From Legionella sp. W10-070 (GTDB lineage Bacteria > Pseudomonadota > Gammaproteobacteria > Legionellales > Legionellaceae): a stretch of DNA of 37,412 bases. Made by a program: the position numbers and the translations under genes. The notes under the pieces are model-generated. The model made no database searches, was not told the origin of the DNA, and worked only from the letters and a program-made list of their open reading frames with translations. Where the stretch lies: the NCBI RefSeq assembly GCF_900640175.1, contig NZ_CAAAJC010000025.1, positions 1 through 37,412 of the forward strand. Direction: 5' to 3'. Below, piece by piece: positions 28,698 to 37,291 of the stretch; position 1 is the first letter of the stretch; every line of letters begins with the position of its first letter.

Positions 28698-29084
28698 TTA
28701 AAGGACTATTGTAAAACTATAAGTGTGGTAAGCATAAATTGAGGAAGCAACGGAAGCAATGTAATAATCAAAAAAACCTGCATCCCTTTCTTCATACGGG
28801 ATGCAACCTTTGAGTATTAAGTACATAATAGAAAACGTTAAGGTAAAATTTATAAGAACTTTAATGTTCGCTTCTGTAACTGCATCTTGCTGCTCTGTAG
28901 CAAGATTACTTGTATCTAATGTTAATTTAGCCACTTTTTTTGTAACAAGCCAAAATAAGGAATGGATGCCGTTTTCTGTAAATTTATGTGCAAGTGCAAC
29001 TTCTTTTTTTAGTTCTTTGTCTTTAAACGCAACAAATCTATTATCAATAGTGTTCCAACTTACTTCATGCTGAGAAGCTAACAC
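28698..29084 (-). CDS. Hypothetical membrane-associated protein, possibly the 5' part of a split gene
   Basis: 128 residues from a GTG at 29084; the frame is open back to about 29170 without a better start, so the 5' end is uncertain. Two hydrophobic segments near the C-terminus (INFTLTFSIMYLIL and YYIASVASSIYAY) could span a membrane. No family recognised. Only one TAA separates it from the in-frame 28425-28697 segment. The upstream side abuts the divergent gene at 29240. Confidence 0.4.
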   Translation of the reverse strand: MLASQHEVSWNTIDNRFVAFKDKELKKEVALAHKFTENGIHSLFWLVTKKVAKLTLDTSNLATEQQDAVTEANIKVLINFTLTFSIMYLILKGCIPYEERDAGFFDYYIASVASSIYAYHTYSFTIVL

Positions 29085-29239
29085 ATCCGCTAATTCTAAA
29101 TCTATATCTCGCTGTAATTTACAACGATCTACAGTTGCCAGCTCGTTTAGTTTTATTTGCCACTCTTATTTTAATAATCAATAATTGATCACAAAGATTA
29201 ATTTGTGTATAGTTCAAGCCTTTTCTAAAAGGAATAAAT

Positions 29240-30622
29240 ATGGCGCACTCAAAAGTTGAGTTGAGAGAGTCAATGCAACGATATGGTAAAGTAGCATTTA
29301 GTGATAAAGAGCAAATAGAAATTCTATATTTCATCCTTCAAGATGCAAAGGATGAATTCGCACAAGATAGTGAAATCAATAAGTTAATTTCTACATGTCA
29401 ATCAAAACTGAACGATGAGAAAGATCTAAAAAAAGCCATTGAATTCGTTAATAAATTTATCATTGACTTAGAAACCAAAGACCACGATAGAGGAACTATT
29501 GATTACTTAAAAAAACAGGGTCTTTATAGAATTGTATATCGCAACTCCCAAATAATGGGAGAAGAGCTACCGCCAGATGACATTCTACACACACTATTAC
29601 GAAATGGCTTTGTGGGTGTTGGCGCATCTGCACTGATTATACTTCTTTTTGCTGCCACGGCATTTTTTGCAGCACCTTTTTGGCTTACGGCTATTGCGAC
29701 AGGGTTGTTTGTAGGTGCTTCTGTTTATTTAAGTGGAATTTTATATGGAGTAGTTAACGATCTTTTTGCAACTCGTGCTAATTTACCTTATTTTTTATTA
29801 GGTCATCAGCCCCAACAAAAGAGTTTATTAAGAACAAATGATAAAGTTGCACAAGGAATTGCCTGGGGGGTGGCTGCTACATTTGGTCCTGTAGTAATTG
29901 CCACAGTCCTTTTTACAGTTGCTGCCACCATTACTGCTTTTTTTGTACCAATGGCAACCTTTTTATTGCCAGTAATGATGATTGCAATGCCTCTGATTGC
30001 CATAGGGGCGGAGTTCTATGCACGCAAAAAAGCACGTGAATATATGCAAGGCGAAGAGATTCTTTGGATGGGATCCAATGAATACCAATGCCAAGGCCTT
30101 AATTACATGTGTCCGACTCAGCCAGAACGTGCTGCATGGCACGCTAATTCTGACAGAAATATGTTTGGTTTTACAAAAGTGCCTTTGATTGGTCTTGTTG
30201 GTTTGGTTGGCTTGATTGTATTAAGTGCTATTAGCATGTTTTTACCACCGTTGCTCTTCGTTTCTCCCATAATAGCAATAGCAGTTCCTGCTGCATTTGC
30301 GGCTGCTGCTTGTGTCACATTGATAGCTGCAGGCGTATATATGTATGTAAATCGTAACAAACAAGTTGATGATCGTTATCGCTTGGAATTTGATCGTGCT
30401 AAAATTGAACCTAGCTTATATCTAGATGAAGACATGCCTTATGTTGAAAGTTTGGTAAAAAAATACAGTAAACGAGATCCAAGTTCTGACCTTGATTCTT
30501 CGGTTAGTGATCAAGCCAATTATGGCTCCATTTTTGATAAAAAGTCAGCTCCTAAAATCATTGAGACTCTACGAGAAGGAGTGGATGATGGTAATGGATT
30601 GGGCTCTTCCCCAAATACCTGA
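29240..30622 (+). CDS. Multi-pass membrane protein, Legionella effector-like
   Basis: 460 residues. The soluble N-terminal 115 residues are helical and charged. They are followed by hydrophobic blocks at about 122-172, 210-260 and 312-362, often in hairpin pairs (GVGASALIILLFAATAFFAA; GLVGLVGLIVLSAISMF). A soluble tail of about 100 residues ends Asp/Ser/Gly-rich (DDGNGLGSSPNT). No signal peptide or transporter motif. Paired hydrophobic hairpins between soluble ends are frequent in Icm/Dot substrates that insert into host membranes, so an effector role is possible but not shown. Start ATG 29240 has AAAGGA upstream. A clear terminator follows at 30662. Confidence 0.75.
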   Translation: MAHSKVELRESMQRYGKVAFSDKEQIEILYFILQDAKDEFAQDSEINKLISTCQSKLNDEKDLKKAIEFVNKFIIDLETKDHDRGTIDYLKKQGLYRIVYRNSQIMGEELPPDDILHTLLRNGFVGVGASALIILLFAATAFFAAPFWLTAIATGLFVGASVYLSGILYGVVNDLFATRANLPYFLLGHQPQQKSLLRTNDKVAQGIAWGVAATFGPVVIATVLFTVAATITAFFVPMATFLLPVMMIAMPLIAIGAEFYARKKAREYMQGEEILWMGSNEYQCQGLNYMCPTQPERAAWHANSDRNMFGFTKVPLIGLVGLVGLIVLSAISMFLPPLLFVSPIIAIAVPAAFAAAACVTLIAAGVYMYVNRNKQVDDRYRLEFDRAKIEPSLYLDEDMPYVESLVKKYSKRDPSSDLDSSVSDQANYGSIFDKKSAPKIIETLREGVDDGNGLGSSPNT

Positions 30623-30661
30623 ATCTTCTGCATATCTTGTCTACCGCAAAGAAACATGATC

Positions 30662-30688
30662 AAATCACCTTTTTTTGAGGTGATTTTT
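30662..30688 (+). terminator. Rho-independent terminator after the 29240-30622 gene
   Basis: A perfect 9-bp stem AAATCACCT / AGGTGATTT with a T-rich 7-nt loop, followed by more T residues. It lies 40 bp beyond the stop codon. Confidence 0.8.
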
Positions 30689-30719
30689 GGATTTAGCAAT
30701 TGAGGATGCTGCAGCATGG

Positions 30720-30899
30720 TCAGAAGTCTAAGGCTGCGCATATTTTGCCACCAAAATCAGCAACGGATAATGTCTTAACGCGCATAAATTTTAAAAATTC
30801 ATCTTGGGCTTTTTCAAACAGCCCTTTCTCCTCACAAGGAAAGACGGCACCTCTGAGATTAAAATTAGGCTCAATTTTAATCTCACAACGCCTCAGATA
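30720..30899 (-). pseudogene. AbiEii-type nucleotidyltransferase toxin, small remnant
   Basis: On the minus strand an open stretch reads EIKIEPNFNLRGAVFP and VKTLSVADFGGKICAALDF before a stop. The second piece matches the conserved LADLYGGKLVAALDR motif of AbiEii/AbiGii-type toxins, the nucleotidyltransferase half of abortive-infection toxin-antitoxin pairs. Only about 60 residues survive and no antitoxin is adjacent. It lies just downstream of the aldolase-like gene and includes a 13-bp perfect inverted repeat (30854-30885). Confidence 0.65.
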
Positions 30900-30910
30900 T
30901 TTAAGTCGGT

Positions 30911-32038
30911 TTACTGTGATTTGCCACGCAAGTCAATTTCCCAAATGTCTTCAATTATACCATTATTTACAATATAAAATTTATCATGGAGATTAATTGT
31001 TGGATCACAATGAGGGACAATAAGCTCTAGAACATCTCCATTTTTAGGAAGCTTGCAATGTGTATCTGCTGTGATTTTTCCATGCTCATCACCAAACCCA
31101 CCCCAGTCATAATGCAATCCTTCGTGACTGATAATTTTAGGCTTGTTTTGGCTGTCGAAATAAATTGATTTTGTTCCACTGTCAACAGTGACATGTTCCT
31201 TTCTATTGCTACTAATGACCGTAGTCAAAAGAGTCATCGATGGCTTAAAAGTAGTGAATGAAGTGCTATTGGTTTTGGAGCCTATTATGCCATATTCAAC
31301 ATCCATAACCGTATAAGATCCGGGTTGAATTTCTGTTACCTCTGAGGCTTCAGCGTCTATATCGTAAGTACCTGTTCCTGTACCTGTTAGTATTGCGCAA
31401 GGTAGACCCGATTTTTTAAATTGTTTGACTACATTGCTTGCCATCTCCATTACCTGCAATGAACGATTCTTTCTCTCTTCATAGGAGGTTATATGTTGAA
31501 GGTTGCCAGCATAGCATTGAATACCCATAAGATTTAGCCATTTAAATTGCTCTATTTTTAAAGCAAAACTTAATGCGTTTTCTGGTTTTATACCTGTCCT
31601 TCCTATCCCTGGATCCAAGTCAATTAGAATATTTATTTTGGATTGAATTGATTTGCCTGCATCATTTAAATCATACAAATTTCTCTCATTATCCACTACT
31701 ACTATGGTTTCAGGAGCCTTCTTTATACATGAGATTAAACGCCTTATTTTATTTTCGGTTACTACAGGGGAAGTAATTAAAATATTATTTATTCCTGTAT
31801 TAATAAGTACTTCAGCCTCAGAGACTTTTGCGGCACTGATACCTATAGCACCGTATTCTATTTGGAGCTTAGCCAATTTTGAACATTTGTGGGTTTTTAC
31901 ATGGGGCCTGATGTTAATTTGGGTATTTTGCGCATGTTGAAGCATAACATTTAGGTTAAATTCCAATGTGCTTTTGTCAATAACTAAGCATGGTGTATCT
32001 AAATCATTTTTGTTCATTTTGGGTGGTATTTTTAACAT
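30911..32038 (-). CDS. PLP-dependent D-threonine aldolase / D-serine dehydratase-like enzyme
   Basis: 375 residues, normal for the fold-type III family. MNKNDLDTPCLVIDKSTLE is the classic start, RPHVKTHK carries the PLP-binding Lys, and the alanine-racemase-like barrel continues through LIDLDPGIGRTGI and LTGTGTGTYDID. The C-terminal metal-binding region reads GGFGDEHGKI and LIVPHCDPTINLHD, with the His and Cys expected for D-threonine aldolase/D-serine dehydratase. It likely cleaves or deaminates a D-beta-hydroxy amino acid in the cytosol. Start ATG 32038 follows AGAGGATC; the longer frame to 32089 reads into IS debris and is rejected. Intact though hemmed in by IS and toxin remnants. Confidence 0.9.
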   Translation of the reverse strand: MLKIPPKMNKNDLDTPCLVIDKSTLEFNLNVMLQHAQNTQINIRPHVKTHKCSKLAKLQIEYGAIGISAAKVSEAEVLINTGINNILITSPVVTENKIRRLISCIKKAPETIVVVDNERNLYDLNDAGKSIQSKINILIDLDPGIGRTGIKPENALSFALKIEQFKWLNLMGIQCYAGNLQHITSYEERKNRSLQVMEMASNVVKQFKKSGLPCAILTGTGTGTYDIDAEASEVTEIQPGSYTVMDVEYGIIGSKTNSTSFTTFKPSMTLLTTVISSNRKEHVTVDSGTKSIYFDSQNKPKIISHEGLHYDWGGFGDEHGKITADTHCKLPKNGDVLELIVPHCDPTINLHDKFYIVNNGIIEDIWEIDLRGKSQ

Positions 32039-32069
32039 AATGATCCTCTTTCCGAAAACCGATCCGGTA

Positions 32070-32835
32070 TTAATTAGAAAAACCGGCACCTAACACTTTC
32101 TGTTTGAACTGATTTGGAGTCAAATTGTTCAGTGAGGAATGAGGTCGGAAATCATTATAATCCTGTCGCCATTCTTCAATTTTGTTTTTAGCATCTTCAA
32201 GAGAAAGAAACCAGTGGCTATTCAAACACTCATCGCGAAAACTTCCATTAAATGACTCAATAAACACGTTTATCTGTTGGTTTTTCCAGGCCTTGAAAAA
32301 TCCAGAGTCACGTGATTCACATAAGCCCATTTATCCAATATTTTTGAAATAAACTCAGGACCATTGTCAATGCGGATAGATTTTGGCTTTTTGTTTTCCA
32401 GTACTCTAAGACTTTCAAGAACGCCTGCAACTTCTTCGCCTCGGATGGCCTCTCCTACATGAATGGCAAGGCATTCACGACTAAAATTATCCACTATAGT
32501 TAATGCCCGTATTCTCTTGCCATTGAACAAGTTATCAGAAACAAAATCCATACTCCAGCATTCGTTTAAAGTAGAGGCCAGTTGCCGCTCTTCTCGGTGA
32601 GCACCTGTCACGTATCGCCGAGGGCGCTTCCTGCGATTAAGCTCTTCTTCACAATACGGTGGACTTTTTATGATTAACCAACCAGCCTTCGCGCTTAAGC
32701 AGCACATGAATACGCTGATAGCCATAACGAACTCTTGTTTCAGCTATCTCCCTAATACGGTGTCTTATAACAGTATCTTCGCCACGGCGTGAGCGGTATT
32801 GGTATACGCTCCGGCTTATCATTAAAACTTCACAG
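32070..32835 (-). pseudogene. IS3-family OrfB transposase, decayed
   Basis: Pieces of an IS3-type integrase core are legible: YGYQRIHVLLKREGWLVNHK, CWSMDFVSDNLFNGKRIRAL, SIRIDNGPEFIS, LDFSRPGK, then FIESFNGSFRDECLN and the C-terminal NDFRPHSSLNNLTPNQF. The DDE residues remain, but at least two frameshifts interrupt the gene: one near 32650, and one extra A in the A-run after SRPGK. orfA and the left end are absent. It differs clearly from the intact element at 6406-7605. Confidence 0.9.
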
Positions 32836-32848
32836 CCTTTTGTTGAAC

Positions 32849-33466
32849 TTATTGCGAGGTGCTGTTTCCCTTATACTGAAATATTTTGATAATTTTGTAG
32901 TTGATAGCAAACAAACAATGAAAGATTAACAACGAGCTAGTTATTACATAGAAAGTGTCAATATTTCCTAGCAATGGAATGAACGTATAAGGAGGGAAAA
33001 ATTTCCCCATCGACACGAATATTATGATTAAAAATGAAAAAAATATTGTGTACGCTTTATGATTTTTTATTAAAAGAGCAACGACTGAAAAAAATACAGA
33101 AAAAAACAAGCCATATGGAGTGATAAAGTAAACGATTAGTGACCACCATCCCTTCACATCACTATTATTGTATGAAAGCGCCAATGAGAGTAGGCATGCG
33201 AGCAAGAAGCTAAAACTTAATATAAATAAATCTCGTTTAAATAATTCCGATTTTTTTAGATTGTGCTCAGATCGGCTGATGAGGGGGGAAAGTTTTTCAC
33301 AGTAGTAGACCGCAATAATAATTAAAGGAAGTGTTTGGAAAAAACCTTCGAAGGAAACGTTAGCCGTACGATATAACATCGAAAATGTCGCGCAAATAAA
33401 AGCAACAAGAATCGACCAAGAATATTTATTTAAATTTTTAAGCTTATTATTTCTTGGCGTGGCCAT
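32849..33466 (-). CDS. Hypothetical multi-pass membrane protein
   Basis: 205 residues with about six predicted membrane segments, for example SILVAFICATFSMLY, FFQTLPLIIIAVYY, LFILSFSFLLACLLSLAL, LFFSVFFSVVALLI, AYTIFFSFLIIIFVSMG and FYVITSSLLIFHCLFAI. The N-terminus is basic (PRNNKLKNLNKY), placing it in the cytoplasm. No family motif recognised. The stop is about 14 bp from the decayed IS3 element, so the C-terminus may have been altered by that insertion. Start ATG 33466 has TGGA upstream. Confidence 0.65.
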   Translation of the reverse strand: MATPRNNKLKNLNKYSWSILVAFICATFSMLYRTANVSFEGFFQTLPLIIIAVYYCEKLSPLISRSEHNLKKSELFKRDLFILSFSFLLACLLSLALSYNNSDVKGWWSLIVYFITPYGLFFSVFFSVVALLIKNHKAYTIFFSFLIIIFVSMGKFFPPYTFIPLLGNIDTFYVITSSLLIFHCLFAINYKIIKIFQYKGNSTSQ

Positions 33467-33901
33467 GTGTTATTCCATTAATCTAGGACTCACTTTCTGC
33501 TAAGTGTACCCTGAGAGGTTGTGAGGAAAATTGAATTTTACTAGAAGTCACGTGTGGTGTGGCTCCCCCTCGTGGACGATCTTAGAACTTTTTTCATGGC
33601 TCCATCAAGTGAAATTATTAAATATTTTGGTTGGGGGAATAAAATGCAAAATTTGGTTTTTTATTAAAATCATGAAATGTTCTGGTTAGCTCACCTAAAG
33701 TGCCTAAACTCCCTAAAATGAGTACCTTAGCCTATGATTAAAAAAATGCTTGACCCCATTGTTGCTATATACCTTACCAACGGAAGTATGATGACTGGCT
33801 CACTCTTAGTATTGCATTTTATTATATTAGCTACATCTCTTACTTGTAGGCGGGTGGTAAATCAATTAAAATGCAATAAAAATTTACTTTTTAAATATTA
33901 A
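33467..33901. other. Intergenic region between divergent genes, with a long-range inverted repeat
   Basis: No gene supported in 435 bases. It should hold promoters for the membrane protein (left) and the HAD-like gene (right). ATTGCATTTT at 33811-33820 is perfectly complementary to AAAATGCAAT at 33868-33877, which lies 24 bp before the HAD-like start. This could be a leader stem or two half-sites for a regulator. Confidence 0.45.
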
Positions 33902-34918
33902 ATGGCCAAAAATATTGTTTTATTAGACGTGGATGAAACCATATGGTTTCACTCTTATGCGGATCATTCGGCTGCTCTCAATGTGGAACTAATACGTCGA
34001 TTAATTCAATTAGGTGCAACCGATGTTTTTTTGTTTACAGACATGATTCTCGACAGTGCCGTCGTCCAACATAGAATAGGTGTTATTCAAGCTCTGGAAG
34101 GTTTCGGTTTAAAAATACACGGTGTAGTCACACCAAGCGATATCCTTTGGAACAATACTTCAATCCCTCCAGATATCATCTTAAGCGCAGAAAAAGCAAG
34201 AGAATATATGGGTGCTGCACTTACAAATAATAAACCGGGTACTGCGTATGAAATTGCTTTAAATGAAATGAGGACAAGGGGCTCGGTGTCGAAGGTTAAC
34301 AGAGATAAAAGCCATTTTATTTCCCGAGAAATATTGCCTGTCATTACGAACCTGTTTCATTATCGACATCTTAAGGGATTGCTTTTTGAACTATTTTTAA
34401 AACACCTAAGCGAAGAAACTCAAAAAATTATTGTCATTGATGATAGGCATTCAGTTCTTACCGCCGTTAGAAAAATTTGCGAACAGCAAAAATCTTTTTT
34501 AGCATCCCAAAATCTTATTGTCGATACCATTCATGTTCGGCAAAAAAATAAAGGGGTTTATTACAGTGCTGAGTCTACAGAAAAGAATTTACCACTTCAC
34601 ATGAGCAGTCCTTACGATATTAATAACTTAGATTCGAGTACTCTTCAGCGTCCAGATGTTATCCGTGTGCGGCAAGAAATTTCTCGCCTTAAACAAGTTA
34701 GTACGCCATTCTTTAGAGAGAGTCGGCAAATTAAAGCTCATCGCATTGAACAAGCTTTATTTCAAGCCTTGAAAATGGGGTGTGAGGATGTAACACAAGA
34801 TTTTAGTGTACGTAAAGAACTGGCGCACCATAGGATATTTGGTTTTTGGGGGTTAAAAAAAACAACCTCAATCCTCAATATAGATACTTCAATTTCGCCC
34901 TCTACAGTAAATTTATAA
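33902..34918 (+). CDS. HAD-superfamily-like protein, effector-like
   Basis: 338 residues. MAKNIVLLDVDETIWF holds HAD motif I with Asp9 and Asp11. VFLFTDM (about 42-48) fits motif II with Thr46. IIVIDDRHS (176-184) fits the magnesium-binding Asp180-Asp181 pair. The cap or insert between them is helical. The last 120 residues are basic and of unknown role. It parallels the HAD-like protein at 13915-15126 in layout (N-terminal HAD, novel C-terminus) but they are not close homologues. A phosphatase reaction is likely if all motifs are real; substrate unknown. The start ATG has no clear ribosome site, which is common in this region. Confidence 0.72.
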   Translation: MAKNIVLLDVDETIWFHSYADHSAALNVELIRRLIQLGATDVFLFTDMILDSAVVQHRIGVIQALEGFGLKIHGVVTPSDILWNNTSIPPDIILSAEKAREYMGAALTNNKPGTAYEIALNEMRTRGSVSKVNRDKSHFISREILPVITNLFHYRHLKGLLFELFLKHLSEETQKIIVIDDRHSVLTAVRKICEQQKSFLASQNLIVDTIHVRQKNKGVYYSAESTEKNLPLHMSSPYDINNLDSSTLQRPDVIRVRQEISRLKQVSTPFFRESRQIKAHRIEQALFQALKMGCEDVTQDFSVRKELAHHRIFGFWGLKKTTSILNIDTSISPSTVNL

Positions 34919-35244
34919 TACGGAGGGTAAGATTCAATTGACAAATTTCTTCTTGCCGCTCTTGCAAGTGTTTATCAAAAGTTGACCTGGATTTTTGCCA
35001 ACGATGAGCAACAAAATGTTCTCCTAAAATGGAATATCCGATTTTTTAAGTTTGCGAATACAAATATATTTTGCATCGATTATTGAAACCTTAGCCTATC
35101 CATAATTACTTTTTGCACTAAATGCGAAATTAAGTGGTACTCATTAACTTATCTAGCAAATTGTATTTAGTTTACTAAACAGTTTACATTTTGTTGTTTT
35201 GAGAGGATAATCAGACTCTGTTAGCAAGGGAGGATGAACAACAA
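34919..35244. other. Intergenic region with possible coding remnant and XRE promoter
   Basis: No intact gene. The minus strand between about 34920 and 35040 has a short open stretch (ILGEHFVAHRWQKSRSTFDK) that looks like the debris of a protein I cannot name. The right part is AT-rich and should contain the promoter of the XRE gene. Confidence 0.4.
35170..35187 (+). promoter_or_regulatory. Candidate operator for the XRE regulator
   Basis: GTTTACTAAAC is a near-perfect palindrome, followed at once by a second AGTTTAC half. Tandem short palindromes 60-75 bp before an XRE gene are often its own binding sites; the assignment here is inference. Confidence 0.4.
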
Positions 35245-35592
35245 ATGACCTTTGGGGATACAATAAGGGAAGCGAGGATGCGTGAAAAAATCACATTAAG
35301 GAAATTTGCAGAAATGGTTGGGGTAAGTCCAACTTATATTTCGCAAGTCGAGCGGGGTGAGCATGCCCCTCCTTCTATAGAGCGAATAGAAAAAATAGCA
35401 CAAATACTAAAGTTAGACATTGATGAAATGATTGCTTTGGCAAAGCGCACACCTACTAGCTTGGGGATTGCATTAAATAAGCATCCTAAGCAGGTTGCAG
35501 ATTTTTTAAGGCTTGCACCAAAGCTCACCAAAGAGCAAATGGATAAATTATTAATTAAAGGAAATGATTTTTTAAAGGATGATGAATCATGA
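35245..35592 (+). CDS. XRE-family (Cro/CI-type) transcriptional regulator
   Basis: 115 residues. Residues 4-58 form the XRE helix-turn-helix: TIREARMREKITLRKFAEMV, then VSPTYISQVERGEHAPPS. The rest is helical and may mediate dimerisation. It is followed, with an ATGA overlap, by a gene of the ImmA/IrrE metallopeptidase type. That pair is typical of mobile-element or phage repressor systems in which the peptidase cleaves the repressor. Ribosome site GGGAGG precedes the ATG. A candidate operator lies at 35170-35187. Intact, although its partner is broken. Confidence 0.9.
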   Translation: MTFGDTIREARMREKITLRKFAEMVGVSPTYISQVERGEHAPPSIERIEKIAQILKLDIDEMIALAKRTPTSLGIALNKHPKQVADFLRLAPKLTKEQMDKLLIKGNDFLKDDES

Positions 35593-35906
35593 TAGATGTA
35601 CCTTTCATAGCCAAGGAAAAAATTGAAGAAGAGGCTTCGCATCTAAGGGCAGAAGCTTATAAAGAACTCAACTTAACATCAAATGGGCCTGTAGATATTG
35701 AATCAATTATGGAATGTTATCTTGAGCTATCCGTTGATTATACACCACTTGAGTCGGGCGTTTTAGGCGCGCTGTATGTAGCTGAAAAGCAAGTTGAAAT
35801 TAACGAAAGCATTCTGCCTGATAAAGATAAAAAAAGCACTGGGATTTTTAATTTCACATTAGCACACGTGTTGAATCACATTAAAGGTAACCCGACCCAA
35901 AATTAA
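35589..35906 (+). pseudogene. ImmA/IrrE-type metallopeptidase, truncated by an insertion sequence
   Basis: The frame starts with an ATGA overlap with the XRE gene. About 92 residues match the N-terminal part of ImmA/IrrE (COG2856) proteins, including VDIESIMECYLELSVDY and GVLGALYVAEKQVEINESI. At GIFNFTLAH the metal-binding HExxH motif should begin, but the next bases belong to the insertion sequence, giving HVLNHIKGNPTQN and a stop. The zinc site and C-terminus are gone, so the repressor partner has probably lost its regulator. Confidence 0.8.
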
Positions 35907-35969
35907 ACAAGTCTAAAAAAGCATTCGTTGCATCACAATTAAGGTAACCCGAGATTGTGGAGTACAACG

Positions 35970-37148
35970 ATGGCAAGCCCCTATGAAAAGCGCATTGATT
36001 GGCAGCGAATATATCACAAGTATCGGCGTTCTCATCTAAAGAAAAGAAGTTTACTTCTGGATGAGTTATGTGATTTGACAGGGATGAATCGCAAGTACTT
36101 AATTCGAAAACTGAATAAAAAGAAAGTGATGACTGCCAAACGACGTGGAGCAAACCCAACGTATGAACCCGCAATTTATTTACCGATCATTAAACCCATT
36201 TGGTTAGCAGCGGATCAAATTTGTGGTAAACGCTTAAAAGTAGTTCTCAATGATTGGCTTCACTTTTATGAGGATGAATTCGAAGAGCTAGAAGAGACGA
36301 TAAGGCTCAAGGTACTGCAAATAAGCTCTGCGACATTAGATAGGCTATTAAAGCCACTCAAGGCGAATTACAAAGGGCGGGGTATATCTGGCACCAAACC
36401 CGGTACTATCATTAAGAATCAGATTCCGATTAAAACAAACCAATGGGAAGAAACCAAGCCAGGATTTATGGAAGCAGATACGGTTGCGCACTGTGGAACC
36501 TCTCTCGAAGGTAATTTTGTCTGGAGTTTAACCATGACTGATATTTTATTAACTTGGACAGAAAATCGGGCAATTTGGAACAAAGGCGCTTATGGAGTAG
36601 GTATTGCTATTGATGATGTTGAGGCTAAATTACCTTTTGAAATCAAAGGGTTTGACTGCGACAACGGCTCAGAATTTTTAAATTATCACCTGATTCGAAA
36701 GTTTGCAGAAAGACCCCAGGAAAAAGCGATTCAATTCACTCGTTCCAGACCTTATAAGAAAAATGATAACGCTCATGTTGAGCAGAAAAACTGGACTCAT
36801 GTAAGGCAGCTATTTGGTTATCACCGATTTGATAAAGAATGCTTAGTTGCCATGATGAATGACCTTTACCGTAATGAATGGAGCCTTTATCAAAATCATT
36901 TTATACCCACGATGAAATGTATTAAGAAAGTTAAAATTAACTCTAAATATCAAAGAAAATTTGATAAGCCTAAAACACCTTATCAACGTGTACTGGATTG
37001 TCCTGATATCACAAATGAAAAGAAAGATATGTTAAAAAAAATACACCAGACATTGAATCCATTCGAACTTAAACGGATAATTGATAAAAAATTGAAACGT
37101 ATCTTTAGCTACGTTCATTTGAATAAAAACCCGAGAAAAAAGATCTAG
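35970..37148 (+). CDS. Integrase-core (DDE) transposase
   Basis: 392 residues. The N-terminal 80 residues contain a helix-turn-helix region (LLDELCDLTGMNRKYLIRKL). The catalytic core holds the DDE triad in FMEADTVAHCG, FDCDNGSEFLN and NDNAHVEQKNW. The C-terminal part is basic (KLKRIFSYVHLNKNPRKK). It should cut and join the ends of the surrounding element. I chose ATG 35970 because GTGGAG lies upstream; the frame is open from 35955. Intact and probably active. The family is not pinned down; the core pattern is close to transposases filed under ISNCY. Confidence 0.9.
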   Translation: MASPYEKRIDWQRIYHKYRRSHLKKRSLLLDELCDLTGMNRKYLIRKLNKKKVMTAKRRGANPTYEPAIYLPIIKPIWLAADQICGKRLKVVLNDWLHFYEDEFEELEETIRLKVLQISSATLDRLLKPLKANYKGRGISGTKPGTIIKNQIPIKTNQWEETKPGFMEADTVAHCGTSLEGNFVWSLTMTDILLTWTENRAIWNKGAYGVGIAIDDVEAKLPFEIKGFDCDNGSEFLNYHLIRKFAERPQEKAIQFTRSRPYKKNDNAHVEQKNWTHVRQLFGYHRFDKECLVAMMNDLYRNEWSLYQNHFIPTMKCIKKVKINSKYQRKFDKPKTPYQRVLDCPDITNEKKDMLKKIHQTLNPFELKRIIDKKLKRIFSYVHLNKNPRKKI

Positions 37149-37154
37149 TGCCGT

Positions 37155-37291
37155 TGTCTATGGATATGTGGATAAATCCTTCGGACCAGTCATCGCCCTA
37201 ACGGGACGTATGAACAAGCCATGGATAACGCGAAAGCGTTACCCACAGCTTGACCACACTCGATGACTTTTTGCCCACATACCCACAGACA
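37155..37291 (-). ncRNA. Candidate structured RNA (or cruciform) inside the insertion sequence
   Basis: A 137-nt inverted structure between the transposase stop and the right end. Outer stem: 37155-37171 with 37275-37291, 17 pairs. Middle stem: 37188-37195 with 37261-37268, 8 pairs. Inner hairpin: 37208-37231 with 37236-37259, 23 of 24 pairs, loop GAAA (plus) or TTTC (minus). A small CCC/GGG hairpin is at 37196-37205. As minus-strand RNA, all five non-Watson-Crick positions in the long stems are G-U; as plus-strand RNA they are A-C mismatches, apart from one U-U/A-A. This strand bias supports a minus-strand RNA. Function unknown; transcription not shown. Confidence 0.5.

Noticed and set aside
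37160-37290. Replication origin based on DnaA-box-like motifs
   Set aside because: Only one exact box, no AT-rich unwinding region with replication genes, and the motifs fall inside the stems of an insertion-sequence structure.
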